Part shown: positions 63,718 to 64,000 of the stretch, piece by piece
How positions within the stretch are numbered: position 1 is the first letter of the stretch
How the letters are laid out: each line of letters opens with the position of its first letter
Source of the DNA: an uncultured Lachnospiraceae bacterium
GTDB taxonomy: Bacteria > Bacillota > Clostridia > Lachnospirales > Lachnospiraceae
Direction: 5' to 3'
NCBI GenBank assembly: GCA_910584845.1
Contig: CAJUDH010000005.1
Location: forward strand, 131,761 to 195,760
Length of the DNA stretch: 64,000 nucleotides
Program-made: the position numbers and the translations under genes
The notes under the pieces: generated by a model
Seen by the model: the letters and a program-made list of their open reading frames with translations, nothing else
What the model was told of the DNA's origin: nothing
Database searches by the model: none

Positions 63718-64000
63718 CTATGCTGTCCGTTCTGCCTTCAGTTTTTTCACTTCGTCAAGTGGAAGTCCTGCGTATTCCGCAATTTTTTCAAGTGTCAAAA
63801 TCCCATCTGCCAACATTCTCTTTGCGGAATTGATTGCTCCCTCTTTCAATGTCTGATTCCTCATATCTTCCATAGCCCGGCACATAATTTCGATTCCCTC
63901 CTTGCTCTCTTTGAAAAACCTCACCCTGTCTGCCAGTGTCCCATAATACATATCCGCTGCGTCTGTGCAGGAGAAGTCATGCATTAACTTCCCGATTGGC
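63718..64000 (-). CDS. Rpn/PD-(D/E)XK transposase-family protein, C-terminal part
   Basis: The visible residues (GKLMHDFSCTDAADMYYGTL, then DRVRFFKESKEGIEIMCRAM and ADGILTLEKIAEYAGLPLDE) match the C-terminus of the Rpn family of recombination-promoting nuclease/putative transposase proteins, which are abundant in gut Clostridia. The frame stays open to base 64000, so the nuclease domain lies outside. The internal ATG at 63984 is not the start. Confidence 0.75.
   Translation of the reverse strand, partial: PIGKLMHDFSCTDAADMYYGTLADRVRFFKESKEGIEIMCRAMEDMRNQTLKEGAINSAKRMLADGILTLEKIAEYAGLPLDEVKKLKAERTA

Noticed and set aside
63718..64000. Insertion sequence at the right edge
   Set aside because: Rpn-family genes are not flanked by IS ends here and no inverted repeats or target duplications are seen.

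Overview
The window reads as chromosomal DNA of a motile, spore-forming member of the Clostridia, most like Lachnospiraceae. The evidence is gene content: Firmicutes-type flagellar genes (FliY with CheC and FliN parts, FlbD, CheC/CheD/CheV, FliW-CsrA), the spore germination genes spoVAD and spoVAE, and a lysine riboswitch before dapA. The genus cannot be fixed from this sequence alone. No tRNA, rRNA, CRISPR array, insertion sequence or prophage was seen.

Regions. (1) 1-1663, minus: an FlhB C-terminal-domain homologue cut by the window edge, and a FliK-like partner. (2) 2227-7556, plus: late flagellar operon flgM-flgN-flgK-flgL-DUF6470-fliW-csrA. (3) 7660-12423, minus: fliD-fliS-FliT-like gene-nucleotidyltransferase-like gene. 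(4) 12674-14168, plus: an isolated ParA ATPase gene followed by a ComFB-domain protein gene. (5) 14401-40883, minus: one very long fla/che operon, flgB-fliE-fliF-fliG-fliH-fliI-fliJ-fliK-flgD-TIGR02530-flgE-flbD-motA-motB-fliM-cheY-flgC-fliY-fliO-fliP-fliQ-fliR-flhB-flhA-fliA-two FlgF/G-type genes-cheC-cheD-cheV, then a secreted wall-binding protein. A good sigma-A promoter lies at 41091-41119. (6) 41368-42222: a small FliD-like protein. (7) 42408-53418, minus: housekeeping genes purC-purB-purA, a lipoprotein, dapA-dapB under a lysine riboswitch, an adenosyltransferase-like gene, an SSB-like gene, typA and yigZ. (8) 53700-59933: a class A penicillin-binding protein, spoVAD-spoVAE, a GNAT acetyltransferase and an unknown protein. 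(9) 60085-64000, minus: a surface-sugar module (SDR epimerase, HAD phosphatase, frameshifted glycosyltransferase-like gene), an unknown gene and the C-terminus of an Rpn-family protein.

Together the flagellar genes supply rod, hook, hook-filament junction, cap, export gate, motor, switch and several chemotaxis adaptation parts, with control by FliA/FlgM and FliW/CsrA. Flagellin, cheA, cheW, cheB, cheR, flhF, flhG and fliL are not in the window. The last three are missing from places where they often sit in Firmicutes.

The most unusual signals are: the ParA/ComFB pair whose second protein has a basic ParB-like N-terminus; a dispersed multi-hairpin repeat (four copies), one just downstream of a promoter and two in tandem between the lysine riboswitch and dapA; a FliY carrying three internal copies of the CheY-P-binding peptide; flgC moved between cheY and fliY; and a possibly structured leader of about 200 nt before flgB.
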